From Lytechinus variegatus (Eukaryota > Echinodermata > Echinoidea > Temnopleuroida > Toxopneustidae), in assembly GCF_018143015.1 (NCBI RefSeq), contig NC_054746.1:15801532-15865531 (forward strand): DNA of 64,000 nt, read 5' to 3'. Shown here piece after piece: positions 1 to 11,910 of the stretch (within the stretch, counting starts at the first letter, position 1; each line of letters starts with the position of its first letter). The notes under the pieces are model-generated. The model was not told the DNA's origin and ran no database searches. It was given only the letters and a program-made list of their open reading frames with translations. Position numbers and translations under genes: made by a program.

Positions 1-670
1 TTTTTGTTGGGGGTTCAAAAAGAGGCTTGCGCCAAAATTGCAGAATATGAGTAATATGATGATCGGACTTCTTGCTATATAATCAGGAGAGTTCCTCTGG
101 ACCTTTTCATTATTTGTGCCACAATTTTCAAATTATGCTATCAAATTTTATTTACAAATTTATTTATTTACTTGAATTATTTTGTTTTTTCATTTAAACT
201 TCTCTTACCTTTTAATTTTCCTTCATAAGTGACTGAGAAAATAAGATTTTTTTTGTCAACCCAAGCAAGAAGATTTGCTTTATTAATTGGAAAAACTTGT
301 GATTATTCAAATCCTTTTATTATATGAAACAAATTATGTTATGTACCTTTAAAAGACATGAATGTATTTTTCAAGGGGTCATTGATTCTTTGACCAGTGG
401 CACGTTAAATTGCTTAACAGGAAACACAGGAAGGGGTCCATGTCTTTCAATGACAATGGTGTATTGAGTCAATTTTGAAGGAGCTAGATATGGCAGGTCG
501 GGTAAAATGTATTAAAAAGTTGTGAGCGAGCGAAGTGAGCACGCAAATATTCCCACTTTTTTATTATATCAAATTTTGTGATAGATTTTGACATAATATT
601 CAGAAAATCATATTTTACTTTCTATCTTTCCTTTTATTTCCTGTCCACTTTTTTTCTTGGTCATGATTTT
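1..670. other. Upstream gene-free DNA
   Basis: AT-rich sequence with no supportable coding region. One short pseudo-palindromic stretch (GAGCGAGCGAAGTGAGC, near 524-540) is of a type also seen degenerated near 2617 and 2738. Confidence 0.6.
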
Positions 671-2087
671 TGTCTCACCTGCGAAGCAAAGTGAGACTAT
701 AGGCGCCGCTTTTCCGACGGCGACGGCGGCGGCGACGGCGTTGGCGGCGGCGTCAACATCAAATCTTAACCTGAGGTTAAGTTTTTGAAATGACGTCATA
801 ACTTAGAAAGTATATGGACCTAGTTAATAAAACTTGGCCATAAGGTTAATCAAGTATTACTGAACATCCTCTTAGAGTTTCATGTCACATGACCAAGGTC
901 AAAGGTCATTTAGGGTCAATGAACTTAGACCATGTTGGAGGAATCAACATCGAAATCCTTAACCTGAGGTTAAATTTTTGAAATGTCATCATAACTTAGA
1001 AAATATATGGACCTAGTTCATGAAACTTGGACATAAGGTTAATCAAGTATCACTGAACATCTTGCATGAGTTTCACGTCACATGACCAAGGTCAAAGGTC
1101 ATTTAGGGTCAATGAACTTTGGCCGAATTGGGGATATCTGTTGAATTCCCATCATAACTTTGAAAGTTTATGGATCTGATTCATGAAACTTGGACATAAT
1201 AGTAATCAAGCATCACTGAAAATTTTGTGCAAGTTTTAGGTCTCATGATTAAGGTCAAAGGTCATTTAGGGTCAATGAACTTTGGCCGAATCGGAGTATC
1301 TGTTGAATTACCATCATAACTTTGAAAGTTTATTGGTCTAGTTCATTAAACTTGGACATTAGAGTAATCAAGTATCACTGAACATCCTGTGCGCATTTCA
1401 GGTCACATGACCAAGGTCAAAGGTCAATGAACTTTGGCCGAATTGGGTGTATCTGTTGAATTAAGTTTATGGATCTGATTCATGAAACTTGGACATAATA
1501 GTAATCAAGCATCACTGAAAATTTTGTGCAAGTTTCAGGTCTCATGATTAAGGTCAAAGGTCATTTAGGGTCAATGAACTTTGGCCGAATCGGAGTATCT
1601 GTTGAATTACCATCATAACTTTGAAAGTTTATTGGTCTAGTTCATTAAACTTGGACATTAGAGTAATCAAGTATCACTGAACATCCTGTGCGCATTTCAG
1701 GTCACATGACCAAGGTCAAAGGTCAATGAACTTTGGCCGAATTGGGTGTATCTGTTGAATTACCATCATAACTTTGAAAGTTTATGGATCTGATTCATGA
1801 AATTTGTACATAAGAGTAATCATCACTGAACATCCTGTTCGAGTTTCAGGTCACATGATCAAGGTCAAAGGTCATGTAAGGTCAATGAACTTTGGCGATG
1901 TTGGGTTTTTTTGTTAAATAACCATCATATCTCTGTAAGTTTGTTGGTCTAGTTCATAAAAAGTGGACATAAGAGTAACCATGTATCACTGAACATCTTG
2001 TGCGAGTTAGAGTAGTATTCAAAGTCAGCACTGCTGCTATATTGAACCGCGTGATGCAGGTGAGACGGCCAGAGGCATTCCACTTGT
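671..2087 (+). repeat. GTCTCACCTGC-ended tandem repeat element, copy 1
   Basis: Begins TGTCTCACCTGCGAAGC and ends GCAGGTGAGAC (2056-2066) plus a conserved GGCCAGAGGCATTCCACTTGT. The outer GTCTCACCTGC and GCAGGTGAGAC are exact inverted repeats, and the left end can fold (GTCTCAC with GTGAGAC 12 bases later). A GC-rich (GGCGGCGAC) patch at about 705-752 is followed by about seven diverged monomers of roughly 160 bp, each with AGGTCAAAGGTCA and GGTCAATGAACTTTGGCC. No coding sequence. The same ends are found at 21741-22852. Confidence 0.85.
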
Positions 2088-2089
2088 TT

Positions 2090-3732
2090 TTAATTGAGGG
2101 GGGGGCATCCAGAGCCCCCGCCCATCTGTGTTGCACTGTTCAAAAGGGACCATAACCTTTTTAGCACACAATGAAAGGAATTTTGAAAAATCCACGCTCT
2201 CCCATACTTCGGTTGAAAATTGTTTTAGCATGAAGGAGGAATATTCAAAGCTAACAAAGAGCATATTGAAAAAAGAAACAAGAGAATTACAATTTAAGTA
2301 AATCAGTAGATCTGAAAATAATTTTTGACCGCATGATTTGAAAATTATGGCAAAGATAATGAAAAAGAGAGGAAGTCTGCTAATTAGCAAGAAGTCCGAT
2401 CACCATATTTATAATTTTATGCCATTTTGGCACAAGCCTCCTTTCTAACCCCAGACAATAACATTCCGTGTTCGCTCCAGCATGAACGAAACACAATTTT
2501 TTAATAGCATTTGAAAGATAAGACCTTAGAGCACCTATTAACACCAAAATATAGACATCATAATTTGAAACAAAAAATTTATAGACTTTTCAAATCTGTC
2601 CCGTTATATACATAAAACACGAGAGCGCAGCGCTAGGTGATACATTTTGATAACCAGACCTGAAATGGGATATCTTTTAGAACTTTTTGGAATACACGAA
2701 GATGATAGATAGGTACCTGACAGATCAAATAATGCGAGAGCATAGCGCGAGCTGAGGATGTTGATATTCAGATCATAAACGCATATTAGCAATTTTTTTT
2801 CAAATCAATTTGTAAATCAAACAATAATGAAAGCTCGATCGATGAGTTGAAATTTCTATTCAAATTCTATTCTATTCAATTCATTTCTATTCAAACCACC
2901 TATATGTAGCTGGTACAAATAAATGTTAAAATGGCTGTTTTCGACTCGCCGTATACGGCCGCCGTAGAACAAATGTGACCAAGGTATAAGGACCGAAGAT
3001 TTTATCGCTCGCCCCGCGTTTACTCGAAGCTATAAGAATTGCCCTACCTGCCTCAACCTGTTTGCCTCTGGTTGTCTTTTAATGAGATGAAAAGCAGAAG
3101 TAGCCTTTGCTGGAAAAAAATGACGGTAAAACCAAAACTAAACAAAACAAATTTATAAAATAGTAGATAAAACAAAGCAATACAAAGCGAAAAAAGACAA
3201 TACCAGACAAAATAAAACAAAAATGAAAAACAAAACTAAACAAAATTTCAATTATGGCAGGCCGTCTCTGCTCTGTATACGGCTTTCCATAAATAGTCAA
3301 AGTATTAAATTTGGATCAACGCGGCGTTCGACTTCGTGGAGATATCTTCTTTTTTCATATTCGTGTGAAGAACAAATCCCAACTCGAAGTACTATAGAGT
3401 CTCAGAGAAACTACGTGCAAGCAGTTTGTTCGATTGTGGGCATTTATTACCGAGATAAGTACTTTGACTGCACTTATGTGACCTGTACCTGTCGACAGTG
3501 TCGAAGCGACGAAGGCGGAGCTGCAGAGCTACGGCTACGCTGAATTTTGTAGGTTCCGGTACCGTACCATTCCCTATCATCGACCGTGTCGGCACAGATC
3601 ACATGCCGGGGCAAACTACTGCCGGCTCAGACTCGTAGATCTACGGTAGTGCTGCTTGGCCTTGGATGGACTTAAGGTGACCGTGGATTGAGATTGCTTC
3701 AGCTGCACTAGAATCTACTTCATGGTTGCTGA
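2090..3732. other. Gene-free DNA upstream of gene A, including its putative 5' flank
   Basis: No coding region supported. 2540-2900 is AT-rich with degenerate GAGCGCAGCGCTAG-like patches. 3300-3730 is less AT-rich and should contain the promoter and 5' UTR of gene A; I see no clear TATA box. Confidence 0.45.
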
Positions 3733-3787
3733 ATGATGGCAGAATTCATTGTTAAAGCAAAAGATCGAAAATATGAGGGTTTAGATG
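3733..3787 (+). CDS. CPPED1: Gene A exon 1 (N-terminus)
   Basis: A short exon 2.4 kb upstream of exon 2, encoding [18 protein letters not shown] plus the first base of a split Asp codon, followed by a GTAAGA donor. It was found by matching gene B exon 1, which encodes a similar basic DRxY-containing N-terminus and also ends in phase 1. An in-frame TGA at 3730-3732 fixes the 5' limit of the reading frame. Confidence 0.88.
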
Positions 3788-6700
3788 GTAAGAACAAAAT
3801 GGAAATTGAAATACGGTACTGGTATTTGGCCAATAACTGTTCATGAAACTTGGGTATATTTTTAATAAGCAAGGGTATTATTTATTACCAGGGGCAGGGT
3901 GATCAGATGGCCTGTATTTCCAGGAATCATCCTGTATTTTGCTCCTTTGTTTTGCGTCCCAACAAACCCTTCACAAGACGCCTATTTATTTGTCCCATAT
4001 TTCAGATTATAAAATAGGTGTATTATTTCAAGCATCGCGATTAGCCAATACGCGTCACATGACATCTAACTTTTTTGGTGCACTGCATGGCAGTGCAAAA
4101 GGTGTGCAATAAAAAATGACATTGTACGCTCAAGCAAACCAGTGGGGTAGAAGTCCCGGGAGAAGTCCAACAAAACTACGTTTTTCCTTTAGGACCTATC
4201 TCCTTTATTTGGAGAGCCCGGGAGGGGGGGGCACTCGACCAAAAAAGTGGTGGGGGTGTGCCGCGGGCGAGACAAAAAACGGGGGCCTTGGAGCGGGCTT
4301 ATTGTAAAAAGGAGGGTCCTCGGAACGGGCTTCGGAACTACAAATGTTTGTGAAAACGGGGGTCCTTGGAACGGATCGCCAGCGTGTGAGTGCGTATGCA
4401 TCCATATGGAACGGTCATGTGTGCATGATGCAGCTAGCGCGGCCTCCGCCGGGGAGCTCTGCGGCCGCTTTTCACCAAAATTGCGGCTCATTCAATGCGA
4501 TCGGAGCGGCGTAACGAAAAATATGCGAAGCTTTGGAGCGGATTTCTCTCTTCTTTTTTCTCGATAAAAAGAAAATGCTATGCCTTGGAGCGGCTTTCTT
4601 TGTTCTTTTTCTCAACAAGCCAAAAATGCTATGCCTTGGAACGGAAATTTGAGTGTGAAAATGGGGGTCCCCTCCGCGGCACATACCCACTATGCATTAT
4701 ATACTGAGTGCCCCCCCCCCCGGGGAGAGCCCTTTATTTTTTTTTTACATTCATTCATCTTCCTTTCTTTATCTTTTTTTTATTAATTTCAAAGAATGAT
4801 GGAAACCTTTTTCTTTCTTTTATTCTTTCTTTCACCATTCTTTTATTCTAACTTCCTTTCTATTGAGTTTTTCCCTTAATTTTCTTAACTTCATTTTCCC
4901 CTCCATTTGTTGTTCTTTCCTTCTCAATTCACCCCTTTTCTTTCATCTTCTCTTTCTCTCTTTCATTCTTTTGTTTACCCTTCCTTTTCTTTATATTTTT
5001 TCTTAGTACAACATTGTGTAACCTTCTTTGTTGATTTTTTTATTAAGACCTGACTCGGTCGATCCGGCTTGGTCGATTGGCTAATGCGTCGTGCTTTGTC
5101 GATTGTCCCATTTCATTTTGCGAAATCTGGTAACCCTGAATATTACTGATCATCCTGCCTGAGTTTCAAATCACATGACCAAGGTCAAAGGTCATTTAAG
5201 GTCAATGAACTTTGGCCAAGTGGAGGTATTTGTTGGATTACCATCATAACTTTGAAAGTTTATGGATCTGATTCTTAAAACTTGGACATAATGAGAAAGT
5301 TATGACATTTTAAAGTTTCGCTTAATTTCACAAAATAGCTTATGCACATCCTGGTTAGTATGCAACTATGCAAATGAGGGAAATGATGACATCACTCACT
5401 ATTTTTTTTGTATTTTATTATGTGAAATATAAAATATTCTAATTTTCTCCTCATTGTCCTGTTAAAAAAAGTTTTATTTTGCCATGAACATAGGGAACTA
5501 CCATTTAACATTTTTCTGGTACTCCAGGCTAAAAATATTATGATTTGAATAGATTAAGAAAAATAAGACAAACAACAATGAAAATTTGATGTAAATCAGA
5601 CAAGGAATAACAAAGTTACGACATTTCAAAGATTCGCATTACTTTTGTAAAATAAAATTCTATGCATGTCTTTATGAAAATTCAATGAGCAAATCAATAA
5701 GTCATTTACGTGTACATTATGAAATCCCCACTTGTTCTTTTGTATTTTATATGTGAAATTGAGTTTATTCAAATTTTTTCCTCCAAGAATCATACAAATT
5801 CAATTGACAACTGATTGAATGCTTTACACATTCACTGCTTCAACTTGTTTCATTGGAAGGGAGATATGATGATACACACATAATTATATGATTCCATGTA
5901 CATGTATAATAACATAATGAAAGGGAAAATGGGTACATGACATCACCAGTTCACCCAATGAATATTCATTATCATGTGCTTGTAACCTTTTTTTCACAAA
6001 GAAGTGGTAAACTTTGAAATTCAATAATTATATTATTATTAGATTTTGATGGAATTTTAGGCATGTTGTCCAGTGAATCTTACTCATTTAGATATGCCTG
6101 TATAATTTATTTTCTGCTCAGAGTACCTGTTCAATTTAACATGGTCTGAAGTAATGTTTAGTAATTGACCATAGACTAAATAGATTTCCTTTGTTCCCCT
6201 TCCTAACAGACAATGAGAAGGGATGGAAAGGTCCATTTTGTTTCATCCAAGGAGCAGATCCACAGTATGGTATGATAGATGATATGTCAGGAAAGAAACC
6301 TATCACATGGCAAGCTGAAATAGAACTCACAAGGAAAGCTATAGCAGCTATCAACAGGATGAAGCCCAAACCCAAGTTCTTTGTGGTCTGTGGGGATTTA
6401 GTTCATGCTATGCCTGGTAAGCGTCCTATGTTTCCAAGCCCTACATGCATTTATGTTACTGGTGTTCTTACGTATCACAGGATTTACGTATTCATTAATG
6501 TAAACAGTTTCTGATTTTTGACATAAATTTTTAGAATTATTAGTAACATCATGATTTAATGAAAATAATGCATTGTAAGTTAATTGTATTTCATGTCAAA
6601 CTTGTTGCTAACTTAATTACTCGGGTAAAAAAAAAGTTGTTGATAAAATATTTGAAAATAATTTGCAGTAAAAAAAAATGAAATATGAACTGAATTTTGG

Positions 6701-9700
6701 TAGCATTTTGTACATAATGTCTTAAATACTGATTAAGGAAACAATGTAATTTGAACTTGAATTCTTCAATTTTTCTGGATTTGAATAGAGTTATGCCTTT
6801 TATACAGCGAGGAGATTTTGAACTACAGGTACTCTGATTGTTGACTGAATATAAAAGTTATGGGTAAAGGTGGTATTGATGTCAATGAGGATGATGCAGC
6901 TGACTATAACTTATGGAAAGTAATGACTAGAACCATAGTGAAATACTAAATGAGTAAATTGTTTAATATTCTGATACTTGTCATAAAGTCATAATGTCAG
7001 GCATCTGTTTACTTTATATGACAACCTTTATACATGTACATTGAAAAGAAAAGAATAAATTTCAAAAAAATCTCTGAAGAGTCAATAGAGCAATACACAT
7101 ACTTGATATCATAAAACTGAAGAATGATCAATTTATATTGTAAGTAAAGCCAATAGAAACTTACCATAATTGAAGGTCAAAAGGAGTTCAATTTTATTGA
7201 ATTTGATGAATTGACTCAATTACCAAACTTTTCTTTTCATGGATTGAACGGAAGTGATAAAGTCACAACAATCATGTTAAATGATTTGTCAATATGCAAT
7301 TATATGAGTGCATGTGTAAGATACTGGTCATTGATATCCAAAAGCTAGATTGAGCTCATTGTAAGCTGCCATGTACATGACCTTGAGGCAAAGAAAATTA
7401 ACAGTGTATAGGGCCATACCACCGCATTAGAAACAATTGAAAAAGAGGTGTGGAACTTTGTGCACCCTTGACCTTTTGACCTTTTGGAGTACTTTAAATG
7501 ACCTCAAAAGCATGTTTTTTTTTAGCTCTATCCAGCTGATATTGATGCGAGATACCTAATTTATAATTGTACATCATTTTTTTTCTTGGTCATGAAGCAA
7601 TATTTTTTTACAACATGAGATGTACACATGTACTTTGCTCATTTAAGTCATGTTTATCTTTGATGCCATAAATTATTGGTTAGAATATTTGTTTTCATGT
7701 TGCTTGTACAACCTTTTTTTTCATGAAGATAAGTGCCAATTTCAAAATTATGTCGAATGCAATCCATTACAAAAAATTACCACCAGATTGTCTGTATAGA
7801 TGTATTTGATATAAATAAAACATATGTGCCAAAGCCTTTCATGAAGAAAGTGGGTAACTACTGAGAAATTAGCAAAATATGCATAGGATTCCAGCTAGCT
7901 TTAGGGTCTTTTCATCCAGGTAATGCACTATCCCACATGTACTTATCTGTGTTGGTGATCTTCAATGTGATCATTTTTCAGCTAACATTTCTCAAAGTTT
8001 AGTTAATGTAAATGTACCAGATGTAGATCTGTGTGTAGATTGATATACACTGACAAATAACCTTAGTCTAACAGATGTTCTCATAATATCGCTGTTTACC
8101 GCAACTGCTTTCATTTATCTTTAAATTCTGTTTTTTTTTTGCATTTCAGATGATAATCAGAAAGAAGAACAAGAAGCAGATTTCTTGAAAGAGTTTGCCA
8201 AGGTTGATCCAAGTATACCTCTAGTTTGTGTCTGCGGCAATCACGATATAGGCAATACTCCAACAAGGAAATCTATTCAAAACTTCAGGAATAAGTATGT
8301 TGAAATCTATTATTCTTGTTGTTTTTGTTGCTAAATGGTATGGGGTATATACTTCACGATAAATCTCAGTGTCAGTCTCAAAGAGACATAATTTTTGTCT
8401 CTCCTGAACGACGTTTGATAAAAACCTAGTTGTCCTTGTATGCAATAAGTAAGGTATTTACATCTGCTTTATTTATGTTATGCATGCTAATCATGATTGT
8501 AGTTTTGGAGAAGGTTGGAGTTACGAAAGCTTATAAAATGTATGATATTCATGTATATTTTTTGTTCAATTAGCAAGGGCATGTAGGCATGTTGCTTTAC
8601 ATCTCAACATCCAAGTGAATCCAGTTAAATTTAAAGTACAGTTTCTCATTTATTCATAACTGTTTCCGTGGCTTGTTCAATTTCAGATTTGGGGACGACT
8701 ATTTTGGATTTTGGGCTGGAGGTGTGCGTTGCTTGGTGTTAAATTCTCAACTCTATGAAGATGCTAGCAAAGTACAAGAACTGAAGAAAGAGCAAGATGT
8801 GTGGCTTGAGGCAGAATTAGATGGTAATAATGTGATTCTCCTTTCTCTGTCTCTCTCTTTCATCCTGTCTTTCCATTGCATGCTGTGTCTTTGTTTCTTG
8901 GTCAGATTTTTATGTAACAATCAGCACAGGTTCTTGAAGTCTATTTAATTTTTTTTCATCCATCTCTTATTTTAGCTGCCAAGTCATCTGGGTGTAAACA
9001 TCTATTGATCTTCCAGCATATACCATGGTTTCTAAACAAACCAGATGAAGAGGATGAATACTTCAATATAGATCTGGATATTAGGATGCCAATGTTAGAC
9101 AAGTTTATTGCAGCAGGTAAATATGGGATATATCAATCTTTCAGGTAATGTTGAAAAAGGGAGAACTATTTCAGGGGGAAAAATGAGCTGTTCAAGCATT
9201 CTGAAAATGAAAGCATCCTTTTTAACCTCCATGTTAAAAGTATATCCCGGAAGAAACTGTCTGGAGAGTAGTAGATTCTTCGCGCTTGTTTTCTGTGTGA
9301 TGGTTGAATCAATCCAGCCACTTTAGTCAGAATAGCCTGAATTTACAAAGGTGATTTTGAAAACCCATGGTTGAGTCCATGGTTTATGCAGATTTTCCGT
9401 ATAAATTACGCTTATTTACTGCGTATATTAAAAATATCCAATGCTGATATGCGCTTTTGTCACAGTGCACCAAATTGATGCCTGTTGCCGTGATTATCCA
9501 GACTATGTTATTCATGGGCCCACTGTTTTGAATTAATGAGTCCACTCTTTAACCAGTGGACTCATGAATAAAACAGTGTATTTTACCATGGAACAGGGGT
9601 TAATTTGGCGCACTGTAAAGAAAGTGCACATCAGCACTGGACATTTTTTATACACATGCCTGATATGCGCTATTAAGCATAAGTTCAATTCAGGATTGTA

Positions 9701-10004
9701 TTTCTTACAGAAAAACAAAACTATTTCAGAAATTCACAAGAATAAGATACTACCTTCTCTGATATATCTCCCCTCAGGTGTGAACACTATATTCTGCGGC
9801 CACTACCATCGGAATGCTGGAGGATCATATAAGGGAATGGAGGAGGTTGTGACATCGGCAATGGGCTGTCCGCTTTCACAGAGCCCTGCTGGCTTTGAAA
9901 TGGGAAAGCAACCCTCAGGTTTACGGGTGGTCAAAGTTCATGAGAAAAGCATATCACACCAGTTCTATGGTATGGATGATATTCCATGTACAGTTGATCT
10001 GTAG
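3733..10004 (+). CDS. CPPED1: CPPED1-like calcineurin-type phosphoesterase, gene A (complete, 6 exons)
   Basis: Exons join(3733-3787, 6210-6416, 8150-8294, 8687-8823, 8976-9116, 9778-10004) give 912 nt, 303 aa plus stop, in frame throughout. It is the metal-dependent phosphoesterase family of CPPED1 (CSTP1), a cytosolic Ser/Thr phosphatase; the human protein (314 aa) is known to dephosphorylate AKT1. Visible metal and catalytic motifs: GADPQ (Asp35), GDLVH (Asp81), GNHD (Asn118, His119, Asp120), FQHIP (His196) and GHYH (His237, His239). The usual DxH of the superfamily is DPQ here, as in CPPED1. All introns are GT/AG with phases 1,1,2,1,1. An in-frame TGA sits directly before ATG 3733; a second ATG at 3736 has the better context (A at -3, G at +4), so the true start may be 3736. 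Gene B downstream is its tandem paralogue. Gene A keeps the vertebrate-like GDLVHAMP and GHYHRNAGG stretches, so it looks like the more conservative copy. Confidence 0.96.
4220..4724. mobile_element. Non-autonomous DNA transposon with 8-bp TSD (GAGAGCCC)
   Basis: In gene A intron 1. Direct repeats GAGAGCCC at 4212-4219 and 4725-4732 flank inverted ends made of a G run and GGGCACTC on the left and GAGTGCCC and a C run on the right. Inside, a degenerate CCTTGGAACGG motif recurs at least six times. No transposase. An 8-bp duplication fits the hAT superfamily. Confidence 0.75.
5125..5290 (+). repeat. One-monomer fragment of the DR1-bearing repeat
   Basis: Single diverged monomer in gene A intron 1, matching copies 1 and 2, with AGGTCAAAGGTCA at 5182-5194 and CATCATAACTTTGAAAGT after it. 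Confidence 0.8.
5293..5800. repeat. Diverged direct repeat in gene A intron 1
   Basis: AGTTATGACATTTTAAAG near 5295 and AGTTACGACATTTCAAAG near 5611 begin two related segments about 315 bases apart, both ending in TTTGTATTTTATTATGTGAA-like sequence. Origin unknown. Confidence 0.5.
6210..6416 (+). CDS. CPPED1: Gene A exon 2 (GADPQ and GDLVH motifs)
   Basis: Starts after TTCCTAACAG and ends before GTAAGC. It encodes the first beta strand with GADPQYG (metal ligand Asp35), an [14 protein letters not shown] helix and [15 protein letters not shown] (Asp81). Enters and leaves in phase 1. Its length of 207 nt equals gene B exon 2. Confidence 0.97.
8150..8294 (+). CDS. CPPED1: Gene A exon 3 (GNHD motif)
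   Basis: Preceded by a T-rich tract and TTTCAG, followed by GTATGT. Encodes an acidic helix ([12 protein letters not shown]) and [17 protein letters not shown] with catalytic Asn118, His119 and Asp120. 145 nt, leaves in phase 2, the same as gene B exon 3. Confidence 0.96.
8687..8823 (+). CDS. CPPED1: Gene A exon 4
   Basis: TTTCAG acceptor, GTAATA donor. Encodes [19 protein letters not shown] and a charged helix ending VWLEAELD. The GDDYF.FW.GGV.FLVLN stretch is diagnostic of CPPED1. 137 nt, leaves in phase 1. Confidence 0.97.
8976..9116 (+). CDS. CPPED1: Gene A exon 5 (QHIP motif)
   Basis: TTTTAG acceptor, GTAAAT donor. Encodes [20 protein letters not shown] with metal ligand His196, then an Asp-rich linker and a helix ending in DKFIAAG. 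141 nt, phase 1 at both ends. Confidence 0.97.
9335..9693. mobile_element. Foldback MITE family 1, truncated copy
   Basis: In gene A intron 5. Starts GCCTGAATTTACAAAGGTG and has a palindromic centre (GAGTCCACT and AGTGGACTC). Same family as the fuller copy at 13398-13830; its right arm is cut short near 9693. Confidence 0.75.
9778..10004 (+). CDS. CPPED1: Gene A exon 6 (GHYH motif, C-terminus)
   Basis: Acceptor CCCTCAG, stop TAG at 10002-10004. Encodes [20 protein letters not shown] with ligands His237 and His239, the EEVVTSAMG strand, and the C-terminal [10 protein letters not shown] tail. It is six codons longer than gene B exon 6; the extra residues lie in the loop after SAMGC (around [11 protein letters not shown]). 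Confidence 0.97.
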
Positions 10005-10560
10005 CATAGGTATCTTGATATAATGTGAAAGAAACTTTTTATTTTCAGGGCTGAGTCATAGAATGTGGCCTTTCCCTGTTCAGATAGCACTTTGATGAAA
10101 GTGGTCTGGTGTTCTCATAATGGGTCTCTCAATGTGGAAGACATTCTTTTTAAAAATAAGGAAGTAATTCTTTTCATCTACTTGATAAACAGCTTCAAGC
10201 CTTTGGTTGAGCCGTGAATGTAAGATTGAAATATATGTCCTCTTCATCTGAAATTATCAGTTCTTATGATGTCTACTATTATTATAGTGTTGTCAGGGAT
10301 GCTAGACTATTATGCATGCTTTTTGCTGAAGAATGTTTCTGCAATCTCCACTGAAAGGTAGCGATCACATAGAGATTGCAGGCAGTCTGTGCGGCAACAA
10401 GTGTACCTTATTGAGCAAGAAAATACTGGCGACTGTGGCAAGCAAATCTTATTCTATCTTCTGTTAGATTAAAACTTTGGATTCGCCATTTCGTGTTGTG
10501 AGAGTGCTAAAAAGATTACCAAAAGTCATAAATGGCTTCAGTTCTGCAGATGATCAATCA

Positions 10561-10693
10561 GGGTCCCATAATACAAATATTAGCAATTAATCATGTATAC
10601 GCTTGATTTCCACTATTACCGGTAATTGTAGTGTATGCAATCAATCGTAGAAAAATGTTCTATGATGATTGCTAAGCTTTGTGTTATGGGCCC
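10561..10693. mobile_element. Short palindromic MITE (GGGTCCCATAA ends)
   Basis: GGGTCCCATAATACAAA at the left is inverted as GTGTTATGGGCCC at the right. 133 bp, immediately next to another MITE. Related palindromes lie at 41026-41165 and 41927-42086. Confidence 0.7.
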
Positions 10694-10694
10694 A

Positions 10695-10838
10695 GGGGTC
10701 CGTTGCAGAAAGTTGCGTTTAAACGCAAGTCAAAAAATCAATCGCAAGTCCCAATTGCGCGCTGTTGATTGGTTGAAAATCAAGTTGCGCATGATTTTTA
10801 GAGTTGCGATTGATTGCAACTCTTTCTGCAACAGGCCC
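10695..10838. mobile_element. Short palindromic MITE (GTTGCAGAAAG ends)
   Basis: Left end GGGGTCCGTTGCAGAAAG, right end CTTTCTGCAACAGGCCC, with CGCAAGTC and GATTGCAACTC arms. A second copy lies at 28449-28609. Confidence 0.75.
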
Positions 10839-11546
10839 AAAGGGCCTGTCTTGATGTTAGGAACGCATATGTTTTTTTACGTGACCCGGGTGAGCTCCCT
10901 CCCAAATCCAAGCACGTAGATTTTCTATATGGGGGCTCCTATGGTGGAAGGGCGGGGGGGGGTTAAAGATGTTTTTTCTGTTTGTATAAAATACATTCTG
11001 TCATATGGCATTATATGAAACTTACACTGCCTCCTTTTTACATGAGCAGTAGGATAACCCACCCCTGGCCATTGGTACTTCTCACTGACATATTGTATTT
11101 CATTTTATTCAGTCATTGAAGAAGCTCATAAAAGTCAGGGATCATGAAAACAATACTTTTACACTAGTTTATGAGTGGTATGATAGAGTGGTTTCTTTAT
11201 GAAATTTTATGATTCAATTGTGTCTTCCTTGGTACCAACATGTCTTTATATTATATATATTAAAATGAGAGAAAATAGAAATAAAAATGTATAACTGCAT
11301 TTTTGTCATCACTTGCTTGAATATATTGAAATTTTTATTGAGATCTTTAACATATATATTTCTGTCTTCCAAAGAACCTGTTGAATATGTGATTGTAATA
11401 ATTGTTCTTTTGAAAAAAAAATAATAAAAAAGGGTTATCAATGATTAGAATGTGGTTATGTATAAAAAGGTTGATTACCTGGCCATGTTCCAGCATTGTG
11501 AGGATGATTATTCTGAATATTTTAAGTGTTTAGATATCCTTCCAAA

Positions 11547-11910
11547 CAGGTCTTAAGCAGTCACACATGCATGATTGTTATTTTTTTTTTGTGACCACGT
11601 TCCTACATCAAGATGTATAAAACCATTTCTCATTTACTGGGTATTCCATTGAAAGCTCGTGATTTGACAGGTCTTAAGCAGTCATACATGCATGATTGTT
11701 ATATATTTTTTGTGACCACATTCCTACATCAAGATGTATAAAACCATTTCTCATTTACTGGGTATTCCATTGAAAGCTCGTGATTTGACAGGTCTTAAGC
11801 AGTCATACATGCATGATTGTTATATATTTTTTGTGACCACATTCCTATATCAAGATGTATAAAACTATTTTTCATTCACTGGGTATTCCATTGAAAGCTC
11901 GTGATTTGAG
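11547..11910. repeat. Three-copy 121-bp tandem repeat
   Basis: Units starting CAGGTCTTAAGCAGTCA at 11547, 11668 and 11789, almost identical over CATGCATGATTGTTAT, CATCAAGATGTATAAAAC and GAAAGCTCGTGATTTGA. The third unit ends near 11910. Confidence 0.95.

Noticed and set aside
11547..11910. CRISPR-like array
   Set aside because: Units are contiguous 121-bp repeats without spacers, in an animal genome.
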